DNA of 40,583 nt, taken from NCBI GenBank assembly GCA_001632435.1, contig KV423965.1, positions 43,952-84,534 of the forward strand, read 5' to 3'. Positions 20,905 to 32,545 of the stretch are shown here, piece after piece; the stretch's first letter is position 1, and each line of letters opens with the position of its first letter. The notes below the pieces were generated by a model. That model was not told where the DNA came from and ran no database searches. It saw nothing but the letters and a program-made list of their open reading frames with translations. Origin of the DNA: Calocera cornea HHB12733 (taxonomy: Eukaryota > Basidiomycota > Dacrymycetes > Dacrymycetales > Dacrymycetaceae). Made by a program: the position numbers and the translations under genes.

Positions 20905-21779
20905 CGGCGGATGTCAAGGAGAGGGTATAAAGCGGCTTGCAGTCGAAGGGGAATCGTGAGCGGGTGGACTGATGATTGTGATCTCGACGAGAGGTGGCGA
21001 GCTTGAGAGCCGAGGCCGCGATAGTCGTACAGTACATGCAGTGCCTTGCACGGCCGCAGACTAGAATTGGTAAGCTTTGATAGGAATACTGTACAGCAGC
21101 AGAACGTGCACACCGCAGCATCTCGTCAGCGGTGCAAGGGTCCGGTCCTCCCAGGCCCAGGGGCGGCACCGAAATACGGAACGACGGTAGTCATGACACA
21201 ACTTTTGTTCTTGGAGTCATTTGAAGTGTTGAAGAATACGACTGAGCTGAAATTTTCCATGAACCGCATACTGTATCCTTGGCACCATGTTTGTTCTACG
21301 ACCAGATAACAGCATGGCTCGGCATCGCTGTGGGTTGCTGGCGCGCTGGACCTGCCTCTCATTATCTCGTCCGCTGCAAGCAAGTGCTCAGAAGCAAGTT
21401 GGAGTGTGATTCGGCAGCAGAATCGGGTCCGAATTGGATAGGAGAGCTATCTCGGGTCCGACTGTTCGCATCATACCATACCGGTTGCGAATGGCCCGCA
21501 GTGCTGTAATGAGCCAGCGACATGAGAAACTTGCGGTCGGCAGCGAGGAGAACAGGGCTCCGAGCAGGAACACATCAGGACAAAGCGATAGTGCCTGGCT
21601 GGAGAAGCGCAGTGAGATCATCCAAGAAGAGGAATAAGTTCTCGCGTCGAACTGCGGTCCCGACTTTCGTCAATAATTAGCCAGTCACGTGTATAACCGG
21701 AAGCAATTCATTGATTTCTTTCACAGTGCGACGCGTCTCGAGACGCGTCCGACAATCTGCCTGATTATCACTGCTATTC
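20905..21779. other. Divergent promoter region (F-box / RAD51 paralog)
   Basis: About 875 bp with no supported gene. A TATA-like CTTTATACC on the complement, around 20924-20932, lies roughly 90 nt upstream of the Met at 20838 and supports that as the F-box start. A CGTCTCGAGACGCG palindrome occurs near 21734-21747, about 40 nt before the RAD51-paralog start. Confidence 0.45.
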
Positions 21780-23104
21780 ATGCCACGGTATGCACTGAGT
21801 ACTCTAAAACTCGCCCCCTCAACGCACTCCGCGCTTAAGAGGGCGGGATATACGACATCGGATGATCTGGCAGGTGTAACTGCAGAACTGTTGTGTAAAG
21901 GTGACGTCCGCTGGTGCTTGCCTAGATCCGATCTGACGATGAGTCAGAGCTGGGAATCCCCCTGGAGGAAGCCGAAGAGGTATTAAAACCGAGAGAATGT
22001 GCGCCGATGCTTTGATCGCCGATGCTGTGTCTTTGATAACAGGGCATCAGTGGTTGTCGCTGTTCTGCCGGGATCTGCGACTGCTGCTACCTTGCTCGGC
22101 AATGGCTCCACTTTCGACATTGTACCTGGCTTGCCCTTTCTGCCGTCGTCTCTAGTCGAGCTCTCTGGTACAAATTCCTCCCCTCCGCCTGGTGAGGATC
22201 CTAACCTGTCGTAGGCACTCCTGGTTCTGGGAAGACTCACCTTGCACTATCCGCAATACTTCGGGTCATCGATCACGGGGATGAAGTGCTCGTGGCGGAC
22301 TTGGATGGCAGTCTGCCATCGTGGAGATTGAAGAGAGTGATACGATCCTGGGAGGAATCGAATGGTAAGAGTATCGCTCCCTTTGATGTGAGCGGCCATA
22401 ACGGACCTCCCCATCAGATCTACCAGCCGATTCGTTATCGAAGCTCCTGCATATAACGTCTGTGCCCGACTTGACGTCCCTTCTCAGCCTCCTGTTGTCA
22501 CTCCCTTCTATGTTAACCAAGATGCCCAAGGTGAGGGACTACTTGAAAGCCGTGAATGTACGTGTTGCTTAACGGACGCAGCTGAAACTGGTGGTACTCG
22601 ATGGCTTGTCAGCACCCTTTCGTTATCCCACTCTCCTATCATTTCAAAGAAACCATGCACTGTCTGTGGTTCGCGATGCGCTGCAGCGTCTATCAGCTAT
22701 TCCTGTCGCTGTAACTGTGTGGTCATGCGATAGTCAACAATGACTGATGTCGGTGCCTAGGTTATCTTTACAACCCAAGCAGCCACAAAGCTGGTCAACT
22801 ACGGGTCAAGTCTCCCGAGTACCGCAGACGATAGCGCAGCCCAGGCTATCGTCCAACCGGCATTGGGCGATACATGGCTTTCCGGGCGATTCGCAAGAGT
22901 AATGCTGGCTAGGGAAGGTTACGATGGTCAACGGTTAGCGATATCTTTACCGCAAAGGTCGGAACTAACTGCCTTCTCATAGGGTAGCATATATTCACAG
23001 AGATGGGCGAACTGATAGGTTTGAGCTTGAGTGGGACGTGCGTGACTGTGCTTGCCGCTGAGCCGGTGCTAAACTGTACTCTCTAGACTGAGGATGCTTC
23101 GTAA
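21780..23104 (+). CDS. RAD51/RecA-family recombinase paralog
   Basis: Predicted 310-aa RAD51 paralog for homologous-recombination repair in the nucleus. Exons: 21780-21900, 21948-21998, 22051-22167, 22215-22364, 22418-22530, 22582-22716, 22761-22933, 22983-23037, 23087-23104; 933 nt, in frame. The N-terminal helix-hairpin-helix resembles RAD51C (LAPSTHSALKRAGYTTSDDL, then CKELGIPLEEAEEVL). STFDIVPGLPF is the usual pre-ATPase strand. Walker A is GTPGSGKT at 97-104. Walker B is KLVVLDG with Asp191. Later come VIFTTQAATKL and PALGDTW...RVMLAREG, matching the conserved RAD51 L2 and 'ALG..W' region. The last exon is only 18 nt (TEDAS); without that splice the protein would end about eight codons later in CACR. 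Which paralog (RAD51C, RAD51D or XRCC2-like) cannot be settled from the sequence. Confidence 0.85.
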
Positions 23105-23954
23105 CACTTGTATGGTGCAATATCAACTCATGACCGCCTTATCACTCGAAAGCGAGCATATTGTGCTCCAAACAAGCACGATTCCTTGCCAGTGTATCAG
23201 GTATCCGAGTGCCCGGTAGGGCTGGTATTACCGGACCGTGCTCGTCCACATCCGATAAGACTCCTCTGTGGTGCTGCTTCCCCCAACGCAGATCTGTTCT
23301 GTGTGCGCATGGTGATTACAGGCTCCCCCAAGGCACGGCCTGGGCTTGCAATCGGGGGAAGCGAGGATAGCCGTTTATCCATACCTATCACGTGAGGATA
23401 GGCAGTGCTGTGCGTTCCTTCGAAACTTCGCGCTTCTCCGGCGTTTAATGACTCGCTGTTTTAGCACCGCCTCCTCTCACAACGCCGCTCACCCACGCCG
23501 TCCCGCAGCGGATTTGTAACCCCATCTGTGGGAATTGATCTACAACCCGGAGCAGAACACTATATGCGGAAAGGACTTCGGTGATAAACGGGAATCATGC
23601 CTGACAAGGGTACCGTCTCGATGTGTACGCGCTTTCTCTTGTGTTGCTCCACAGGAGTTTGATCGTTTAAATAGCGCAGTGCAGAGCTGATGAATATGCT
23701 GTGTGTCAGTATGACGAGCCCCCGTGGTCAAGATGTTCCGGCCCACCGGGAGATTTGCCTGATACCTAGGTTCTCCAATTGAATATCCGGACTCGAAACA
23801 CCGCGCTCAGCTCCTGCTCGGCAGGTGTGACGCTATTCAGTGTGCGTGGTCCCATCTGCCGGGGGTTACGCAGCTCCGAGTCCGCGCATATCATATAAGC
23901 CTGGCATTATATTTGGAGAACAGGTTTTGCTCCGGCAAACAGGCCGCCAGAAAG
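23105..23954. other. Intergenic, promoter of DUF6533 gene C
   Basis: About 850 bp. No supported gene; a 95-codon frame at 23108-23395 has no recognisable feature. TATAAG at 23894-23899 lies about 60 nt before the next ATG and is the likely core promoter. Confidence 0.45.
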
Positions 23955-25424
23955 ATGGATCTCGTAGCTGAACTCGTGGCCTATGTGTCGGCTTCTCAGC
24001 TTATGGTCGTACGTGCATCTATGTATCCCACAGTTGCGAGAAGTCTGATCGTTGTTAGCGCTGGAGTGGTAAGCCAAATCCGGTTCAGCGCGGTGAGCTG
24101 GATGTCTGATGAGCGGATAGTCTCTGCTTTAGCCCTTGTCGTCTGTCATCCTGCTCCTCTGACGTTGTACCGTCTCCTAACAGCTTCTCATCAGACATAT
24201 GACTACTTCCTCACAGTTGATCAAGAACGGAAGTATGTGTGGAATACCAAGTGGACACCCGGAACGGTGCTCTTCCTCGTTATACGCTATCTGCCTTTCA
24301 TCGACCTTCCATTAATCATCTATGGTTAGTGGCCTTTCGCGCCTCCGTTGGGGAGTCTGCTGATGATGGTTGTCCAGACCAAAGTAATCTTGGTGCCTCC
24401 CAAGCTGTCTGCACTGCGATCCTTTGGTGGTATCAATGTGAGTCGCTGTAGTTGAGATTGCCGACCAATGCTCACTGCCCGCAGTCTCTTGCATTGTTGC
24501 TATAGCCTTGACAGACTCTGTGATCGCCCTTCGGACGTGGGCCATTTGGGGTCGCAGCCTCACATGCGGTGTTCTCCTTATTCTGCTGTTTCTTGGGGCA
24601 ACTGCCTCTTCCGTATACTATCAAGTGGTCGCCCTCAAGGAAGAACAATGTAAGTACATTGCTGGTCTTTCAGCTTACCAGTTCCTCATTAGCTCGTAGA
24701 CTTTCCGACACCACCAGGTTTTGATCTTCCGGGGTGCATATTCTTTTCGGTCGATGCAACATCGTTAACCAACATGTATACGATCTATGCCGTATACGAG
24801 AGCTGTGAGTTTCTTTCTGCTATTCAGCCGAATTCTCTCTGATTCGCTCCCCAGTAATATTTGCAGCTACATTGGTGCGAGGAGTAGGCCACTGTAAGCA
24901 GATACATACAATGCGCGCTCATAAGAGCCCCTCCCTGAGCGTGAACAGTGCGACACAGCCCGGCCAAGTTGATGTCAATCCTGTATCGAGATGGTAAGCC
25001 AGCTAGTCAACTTCTGTTCCGAGCACATTGCTGAACGAGATCAGCATTTCTCTCGTCGAGTTGTCTCTTCGGTGGGTGAAACGTATGACCTGCGTGCACT
25101 CAGCTCACCCCCTTCGCAGTAATCGCTATCTTGAACATTGTCATGCTAAAGGTGTCGCCTCCATGGTCGTACGGCCTCACTTCGTTGTACCGAGCAATGA
25201 ACGCGATCCTCCCTGAGCGTATCATCATCAATCTTCGCGAAACGACGATGGGGATCAATATCAACGGATGGGACGTGATGACGGACACCAGTGTGGGGTC
25301 ACACAATCCGAGCAGGCGGTCGGGCCAATCAGCAAGGGATGGCGTACGGCGTGATGGCAGAAGAAGAGGCGAGCCTGACTCTCTCAGAGTGAGCACAGAG
25401 CTTTCAGTAGTGAATGCCGCATAA
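23955..25424 (+). CDS. DUF6533 seven-helix membrane protein C
   Basis: Predicted 319-aa membrane protein. Exons: 23955-24008, 24059-24068, 24121-24140, 24195-24324, 24378-24437, 24485-24649, 24700-24804, 24855-24893, 24949-24993, 25045-25071, 25120-25424; 960 nt, in frame. The start MDLVAELVAYVSASQLMV is followed by micro-exons RWS and VSALALV, then TYDYFLTVDQERKYVW, TKWTPG and RYLPFIDL. The signature IALRTWAIWGRS is present. The tail ends GEPDSLRVSTELSVVNAA. Compared with genes A, B and E, extra introns split the central region (60- and 165-nt exons). This pattern is shared exactly with gene D, its tandem partner. The C-terminal Arg-rich tail is probably cytoplasmic. Confidence 0.87.
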
Positions 25425-26920
25425 TGCCTTCTGCATGGGCCGTACTATTAGTGATGGTATGTATGACTTATGCAATGGGAATAGAACCTCTGGGAGTCCA
25501 CTCTCACCAGTTAGATAATCACATGTGCTGCGGAAGCAATTACCCTCCCCTACCTCCTCGAGGTGTGTGAGCTTTTCGGCCGGTTCTGCTTGTCCGGCGC
25601 TTCCATCATGCTGCTCCGGCGCAACCCACTTTGATCCTTGGTATGGATGGAATGTCCCTCACCCTAGCTTACTCAGCTCATGCGGCCTGGTCTGATGATC
25701 AGTTAACTACCTGTTCCCCGCCGTAGGATCACAGACGGACAACTTGACTATATGATGGCTGGCGATGGCGGGGAGCTGCCCTGTGCAGACCATGAGACAA
25801 GCGATGCTTCTCTCTACAATAGATCGTTACGATTCTGGAAATTCTTGCAAGAATGTAGGCCACGTCACTATCAAGAAGATAGACCCGCATCGGAATGAAC
25901 GATCATCACCGCCGATATACATATCATTGTTCATTTCCGTTCTCAGCCTTGTCGTCTTTACAACTAAGATGAGAAGGCATCTATGGCTGTACGCCCTCCC
26001 CTCCATGCTTCCCTGCCGAAGAAACTGCGAAGGAAATGAAACGGTATCCGCGCTCGATTCTGATCGTTCAAATGACAAGAATGGCCTTAACCCCGTCGGG
26101 TCGGACGGTACGACTGCGTCCTGGAATACCCCGGACACTTGCCATTGTCGACTCCAGCTCTCGTGAACTCACACTTCATTGCGGAAGGAATATCCAACGG
26201 ACGGGGTGGGTATTTGAAGTATTCTGGTATTCTGATCGACATGGCTTTCGCAACCAGAGCTGACATCGGGTGCTTTAGGCAACACATATCTGGCCTCAGA
26301 TGAATCCAGTGTGCATGTCTGGTGCGGCAGTATCAATCATGCTCATCTGATCAGTGCAACCTATCCAGCTTGCTGGATATTTCCTGCGAACATCAAGTCT
26401 GCACTGCCTCCATATGCCGGTCATTAAACGCCGGCGCTGGGCGTCTATCAATCGGGGCTCGGCAGTGTACCGCCTCTCCAAGACCAGCGGGTAAGAAGAT
26501 TTTTCGCTCTCGGCTGGAATATTACAAGATTTGACGTCCTTGGATAGTGTCAGGTGTGGCGCTTTTAAGGGCGTTGGCAGCACCATGCACCCGCGATCAG
26601 TAAAAGAGCGGATCCGACGAGTACTCCGCGTCTCACCTACATCTACAAGGTCGCTCTATGTGGGAGCTGTTGCCCTGATGATCAGGGGGGATTTTCGAAT
26701 ATTCGACATCATTGTCTTTCCCTGACACCGAGATCGGTGAGGATTGCTGTCTCTGAGCCGAAGAACACCGCCGATTACACTGAAGTTCTGCGGAACTTTT
26801 CACTGCCAACTGCGCACTCCTCAACAAGGTATAAAGGGTTGGCGTGCGTATGATACGTGCGATCCTGGACGTCTGACTTCGATCTCGGCCTTCCAGAGCC
26901 CCACGTCTTCCTCCATCCCG
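25425..26920. other. Intergenic between DUF6533 genes C and D
   Basis: About 1.5 kb. The frames seen (for example 25765-26166) show no domain and no family resemblance, so I call no gene. TATAAA at 26830-26835 stands about 86 nt before the ATG of gene D. Confidence 0.45.
26830..26835 (+). promoter_or_regulatory. TATA box of DUF6533 gene D
   Basis: TATAAA in a GGTATAAAGGG context, 86 nt before the ATG at 26921. Similar TATA elements precede gene C (23894, TATAAG) and gene F (34192, TATATA) at 55-80 nt. Confidence 0.55.
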
Positions 26921-28412
26921 ATGGATACTGGAAATCTAGAAAGTCTCATAGAAGAGTTGACGGAGTACGTCTCTGCCTCGCAGCTACTTGTAGTAAGTCA
27001 TACATTGTCTTTTAAACGGTGTCAGTCTGCTCATAGACACTATACAATAGCGCTGGGCTGGTTAGTCCGCTTATCATGACTGATGACTTCGATGCTTACA
27101 TGTCTTTCACCTCAGTTTCTGCTCTGTGTCTGGTGGCACGTCTGTCTTCGTTTTGCAGACGACAATGTCTGACGTGGAGCTTTGCTGTAGACCTACGACT
27201 ATTGCCTTACTTTCGACAAGGAGAGAAAGTATATCTGGGGAACTGCGTGGACACCAGGAACTGTGCTATTTGTCGCCATTCGCTACCTTCCTTTCATTGA
27301 TCTTTCCCTAATCATCTATGGTACGTGGAATGTTTCGTCCTTTAGAGCGGGTCGACGCTAACCATAGTTTTGCAGACCAAAGCAATCTGGGCGCATCGCA
27401 AGGCATCTGCACAGCTGTCATTTGGTGGTATCAGTGTGCGTCGCTCACATGGACCAGATCGTTGTTACTCAACAGGAGACAGTCTCATGCATCATCGCAA
27501 TCGTGTTGACGGACTGGGTGATCGGTCTCCGTACCTGGGCTATCTGGGGGCGCAGCACAACCTGCGCGGTACTAGTGGCTTCTGCGTGGATCGCCGCCAC
27601 GGCTTCATCACTCTATTTCCAAGTGACCGCACTGAAGGAGGATACATGTACGCGGGTCCAGCAATCATGTTCGGACTAACGCTGAACTTACCTTAGATTA
27701 TCCAACGCCACCAGGATTCGAGCTTCCGGGCTGCATATTCTACACCAATGACACGAGCACGTTGACGAACATGTACATCATCTACGCGGTATATGAATCG
27801 AGTGAGTTGTACTTTCTACCAGAATTCTTGATTTCAGACTGAACCAATCACCGCAGTCATCTTCCTGGCGACCTTAGTCAGGGGTATTGGACATTGTATG
27901 TGAGCTAATTTGGGAGCTTGGGGCATCGTTTGATTATGAGTAGTACGGTACAGCCCAGCAAAGGTCATGTCTATTTTGTATCGGGATGGTGCGTTCTCTA
28001 GCTTTCCATTCCATCCTGATGCAGATTCTTATCATGTCTTCAGCCTTCATAACATCTTCGGCGCTGTTCTGTGCGTGTGTCCCGTTTTCGGCTTGAATAT
28101 TCGACTAATCCGTAGGAAGTCCTCGCAATTCTGAATATCATTACGCTGAAAGTCTCACCCAATTGGTCCTACGGCCTCACCTCGCTCTATCGGGCCATGA
28201 ATGCCATTCTGCCTGAGCACATCATCCTGAACCTGCGCGAGACGGCAATGGGGGGAACTATAGATGGGTGGGACGTAATGACGGAGGATCCGGTTCACAA
28301 GGCAAGCACCGGATCGGGAAGCACCGGAGATATTGGCCGTCCGGGGAGAATGAACGGCAGGCGGGGGACTGCAGGAATCGAGACGGAATTGTCCGTGATG
28401 AACGATGTATGA
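26921..28412 (+). CDS. DUF6533 seven-helix membrane protein D
   Basis: Predicted 321-aa tandem paralog of gene C. Exons: 26921-26992, 27051-27060, 27116-27135 (or 27132), 27191-27320, 27376-27435, 27483-27647, 27697-27801, 27857-27895, 27944-27988, 28044-28070, 28120-28412. Exons 4-10 have exactly the same lengths as in C (130, 60, 165, 105, 39, 45, 27). It starts MDTGNLESLIEELTEYVSAS, then RWA and VSALCLV, then TYDYCLTFDKERKYIW and TAWTPG. Exon 3 is 20 nt only if the next intron begins with GC; a GT donor three bases earlier gives 17 nt, also in frame, losing one Val. The tail ends in RGTAGIETELSVMNDV, echoing the C-terminal TELSVxN of C, a conserved motif of this pair. Confidence 0.86.
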
Positions 28413-29196
28413 CTCATGAGGACGAGGATGACCCAGCGAGGTGACACCAATGGGCCGACTTGTAAGTTATATAACTACAGTATGAGTTTTGCATCACAAT
28501 GCTCACAATACGGGCGTAATATAAGAAGACGTGCTTCGCTGCTCAAGTGCTGGTGAATCGCCGAGATGATGCCCACAGAAAACTCGTGCCGCAAGTAGGT
28601 CAGACCAAACGAGAACGCGATCGCAGCGCAATTCGAAGGACAGTTCCTGGGTAAAGCGATCAATTCGAAACCTACAACGCCGGGTTGAAGAGACACACAA
28701 ATCAAAGGAACGAAACCCCTACTAAAGAGGACAACCATTCCAAGAGCCCATGACCCGACTAGATGCCCCATGTGCCCGACGGAAGTAAAGTCGGTGTGCC
28801 ATACAGTTCCCTAGCATTGTTATCCTGTCCTGACCAACCACGTGCTCCGTCAGGGACTATAAAGAGTTGCCGGCTTGATCACCGGAGAGACTTCTCAGCA
28901 TCCGCAGAGCGGTGTCCGTCGGTATCTTACTCAATAGGCGATGAACACGAGTGATACACGCCCCCGCCTCTCATCGCTTCTCCGGTCGGAGTCTATCTCA
29001 TGGCAGCATCGGGTGAGATTTCCATGTACGGCCTGGCGAAGATATCCGGGCGATGCATGTCGTGAGGCTGAATTATATGTGGAACTCGTAAGCGCCAGGA
29101 GTCGACATTTCTCGTCAGAGGATCTAAGAGAGTACATATACCGCACGCGTAGGCTCGAGGTCCTGTTCCTGGACGTCCGGGGCCCCGAGCGATGAT
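28413..29196. other. Intergenic / leader region of DUF6533 gene E
   Basis: About 780 bp. TATAAA at 28858-28863 lies 83 nt before an ATG at 28941 that opens an 84-codon frame. That frame ends at 29195, one base before the ATG of gene E. It may be an upstream ORF in a long leader; it has no recognisable domain. A minus-strand frame at 28475-28771 is rejected as a gene. Confidence 0.4.
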
Positions 29197-30634
29197 ATGG
29201 ATCAAATTGATCAAGAGACGCTCGCTAGAACGGCGGAAGCTGGTCTCTTTTGTGCTGTGAGCCCCGCCCCTTATGGCATCGTGCCCTCCTGCTTAGAGGT
29301 CTCGTTGACGATAGTTTGACACGGGTACGCTGCATCGGAGTTCTTGCATCAGCCTGGTCAGAGATGTACTGATACTCCTAAGTGGCCGGAATAACTTTGA
29401 TCGTTCGTAGTGTCCAAGCTTTCCGCACGGTAGTCACTCTGAACGGGTCTCTCAGGCATATGACTATTTCCTCATGTTTCCGAAAGAAAGACGATACATA
29501 TGGAAAGCCAAGTGGACCCCAGGCAAGGTAATATTTTTGGTTATCCGCTATATGCCCTTGATAGACATTCCGCTCTGGCCTTTCGGTACTTCCTGCTTTC
29601 CGATACCCGGTATGGATGTTGACTTGGCTCTGAAGGAGATGCGTTCTTCGGTGGCAACCTCCCGTTGGACTGCGATACTGCCACATACATTACCTTGGTA
29701 ACGCTCATAATTGCGTGCTTTCTTGCCGACTTCGTCTATGGGCTCCGTACATGGGCACTGTGGAATCGGAATCGTACCCTCGGCTGGTTCCTCCTTGTGG
29801 CCGGCCTTGGGTTCAATATCACCTGCATCATTCTGTTGGCTGTTCTGCAGCCCAATCTACCTGGTGAGATTGACCATTTTAAGCCTTCAATGAAGTCTCA
29901 TGCAAGAATAGCACTGCGCATTGACGGCCTTCCCGGCTGTTTCCTCCTGCCGACGCCTTCGAACGAAGTATGGAAGGCGTACTTGCTCACAACGTGCTTC
30001 CAAATTGGTGCGTCCCAATTAATTTGATCTCCCATTGATACCAACTCACTGACCGTTGTCTCAGTACTGTTCCTTGCAACCCTCGTAAAGGGAGTTCAGC
30101 ATTGTGAGAGCTGGGCCCCTTGCGATTGAGCTCTGACCCCAACTCGTTGTCTCAGGGACGCTGCATCAACCGGAGAGCCTTACGACTGTTCTATATCGCG
30201 ATGGTAAGCGTATTTCAAACACTCTCAACCAAACTGTTGAGCTGAATTGTACAGCATTCCTCTGTTATCTGGCACAAATATGTATGTCTTACTTGGTAGG
30301 GCCTACGGCAAGCCAATCTCACTGTGTTCAGTGATCGGCGCGGTGAATGTAATCTTGATTCTCACAAAGGTATCTTGAGCATCTTCATCAGCCGCAGCGT
30401 CAACTCACGTCCTTATAGCAAGACATCAACTGGTCGATGGACTGTCTGTACCGAGCGTTCTTGACTGTTCTCCCTTGCCGGATCATCCTCAACATCCGCG
30501 AGGTAGCCAACACCAACAACCTCGATCGATGGGATATGACTGTAACACCGGGGAATACCGTACAGTCAGAGGACATCCCATTTCAGAGCGTGACACATAT
30601 AACTGTGGACTCGTGGGACGAAGAAGAAGAATGA
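29197..30634 (+). CDS. DUF6533 seven-helix membrane protein E
   Basis: Predicted 303-aa membrane protein. Exons: 29197-29256, 29315-29324, 29383-29402, 29456-29585, 29636-29863, 29912-30007, 30065-30103, 30156-30203, 30255-30281, 30332-30369, 30419-30634; 912 nt, in frame. It starts MDQIDQETLARTAEAGLFCA, then FDT and VAGITLI from the two micro-exons, then AYDYFLMFPKERRYIW, KWTPGK and RYMPLIDIPLWPFG. By protein sequence it belongs with genes A and B (GLRTWALWNRNRTLG, LPGCF, WKAYLLTTCFQ) although it is on the other strand. The 48-nt intron at 29864-29911 is in frame and stop-free, so retention is possible. The tail is acidic (DSWDEEEE). Confidence 0.86.
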
Positions 30635-30951
30635 GGAAGAGAGAGCGATACGGCTTGGATGAAGACACAACTGTCACGTAACGACATGACTGATATCAGT
30701 GGTCGAACCTAGCGATTCACATGGATGGATCCGGCCCCAGCTATTCTTTCTCGGAAATGATGAGGATCCCCGCCTCAGTGGGCTCAAGCCTATCAGCCAG
30801 CACCATCGGGCCATAACCTTATTGCAGTAACACTGTACATTATCCATTGTTTGTACGTCACTCAAAATGGACAATACGGAGTATCTTGACCACCATCTTA
30901 CATATGCCGCGAGAAGAACGACTGCATGATGATATCCATCCCGCAATAACT
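30635..30951. other. Convergent spacer
   Basis: About 317 bp between convergent genes. No feature seen. Confidence 0.4.
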
Positions 30952-32089
30952 TTACACGAGCAGACAACAACATGGGTCCTCAGGGCTGCAGACTTCGACG
31001 CAGTCAACCTTCGCCATATCCCGATGATAGACGGACGACGACGTGAGGTCGCAGCATGCCCCAAACCATCTACAGAGGAGGATATAATAAATCAGCCAGC
31101 GGACGGCCCCCGTTATGGCCAGCAGGGGGAAGAGGACGATCCCGCCGCAGCACCCGCCGATATCGGCGCAGCACGACTCGGCGGGGTGCGTCAACCGCGG
31201 GTCCTCAAACCGGTCCCAAGCATCGTCAGAGGGCGTGCAGCACCTCTCGCGCATGCAAAACACACACGAGGAGAGGCACACGTCGAGCGGCTCTGCGCAC
31301 GCGAGGTAGCTCTTCCTGAAGCACCTGCCCGTGGCGAGCCCGCACGCCCGGCACCCGGCGTCCCACCCCTCGCAGCACTCCTCGCACCCCTGCCCCACCC
31401 TGTCCCCCAAGCCCGCAGCATGCCGCAGGTCGTGCAGGTCCTCCCCGTCGTGCATCTTCACCTCGACCTTGAACGCCCAGTTCTCGTCGTTCCCCCTGTT
31501 GATCGGCAGCGGGTCGCGCCATCGGGCTGCGCGGTCGAGGTCGGGCTTGGAGGAGGATATCGCGTGCGGGATGAAGATGCGCACTCGGGAGGGGTGGATG
31601 CTCTCTCGCCGGCAGATGTAGTGCCGGAGGGAGGAGACGGAGCCGGGTGGGGCGAGGTGCTCGAAGGCGAACTCGGCTAGGGAGGGGTCGTCGGCGTGGA
31701 TGCGCTCGCGGGAGTGCAGCGGCTCGCCATTTCTCTCTAATCATGCAGATCAGCCCACACGCATCTGTCAGACAAGGCATTGCTGCCCACGGTGTAGTCG
31801 ATAGTATCCTAATCCTCGTTGAATCAGTTTCAGCAGTAGCGATCGGTTCAGAAGGCGCACCCATTGTCAACCGCTGATAATTCTGATGGTTGTGCCTTCT
31901 CATCGGAAACGTCTCCAAGCTCGTCACACCATCCCCAGTTATTGCCATTGCAGGCCCCAATTGTCGCTGCTGAACCATAGGTTGCACTGCTGCAGGCGGT
32001 CGTGTGATCAGCTCGCCGCCTTCAGGCCGTCGACGGCCCCATTGCTCCGGTGTCGCCTCTGCGCCCCTTTGCTGGGCAGGTTGTGCCAT
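30952..32089 (-). CDS. Cysteine-rich membrane-associated protein, unknown family
   Basis: Predicted 337-aa protein I do not recognise. Complement exons: 32089-31861 and 31736-30952; 1014 nt, in frame. The first exon is Gln/Pro/Arg-rich and probably disordered. After the splice, MERNGEPLHSRERIHADDPS leads into a folded segment (LAEFAFEHLAPPG, RVRIFIPHA). Then comes a cluster of roughly 20 Cys residues (CEECCEGWDAGCRACG, CLSSCVFCMRERCC, CCADIGGCCGG). A hydrophobic segment follows (GIVLFPLLAITGAVRWLIYYILLC), flanked by more Cys, and the C-terminus is PCCCLLV. The Cys spacing and the terminal CCC suggest metal binding or S-palmitoylation at a membrane. Exon 1 coding potential is weaker than exon 2. 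The gene is divergent from the J-protein, with a 456-bp shared promoter. Confidence 0.68.
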
Positions 32090-32545
32090 TGCTGCAGAAC
32101 AGAGGAGGACGTCGAGAGGAGTGCAGGTCGATGCATTGTCGGGGGTTGATATGAAGGGGTGAATCGGCCATGCGCTTCTGCAGCTGAAGTGCCGCACCGC
32201 CGCTCTGTGCGTCTAAGTAGGAAAACACGAGGCGCCAGCGCGGCAGGCCGGGAAACCGATGGCCTTAGCGCTGATATTCCGGGAAATGATGTTGACAAAC
32301 ATGGGTATCGCAGATAAAGGGGTGGGTGGGGCGGTTCAACGTGAATGACAGTATAGGGCGGTACACAGGACGTGGGCCCATTTTAGAGCCTACTTTGCAG
32401 GTCCGAGGACTCTTCAAAGGACGCATCACGTGCCATGCCCGATTTGTTATTGTCGGTGGCTGTGCCCAATGCCCGGCGCGTCGCGACCCACAGCGCGTCC
32501 GCCATTCCAGTCGCACCCACCGCCGCCCCTTGCACCACAGCGACC
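32090..32545. promoter_or_regulatory. Bidirectional promoter region (Cys-rich / J-protein)
   Basis: A 456-bp divergent interval with no gene. A CACGTG E-box lies at about 32428-32433, within 120 bp of the J-protein ATG. Confidence 0.45.

Noticed and set aside
24019..24068. A larger second exon in DUF6533 gene C encoding ARSLIVVSAGV
   Set aside because: Although hydrophobic, it needs an odd phase-1 donor and has no equivalent in the paralogs, whereas the 10+20 nt model fits all six genes and the total reading frame.
25765..26166. 133-codon frame in the C-D spacer
   Set aside because: No domain, no codon or intron logic, and overlapping antisense frames; treated as chance.
28475..28771. 98-codon minus-strand hydrophobic frame downstream of gene D
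   Set aside because: It overlaps the 3' flank, shows no family signature and no splice partners.
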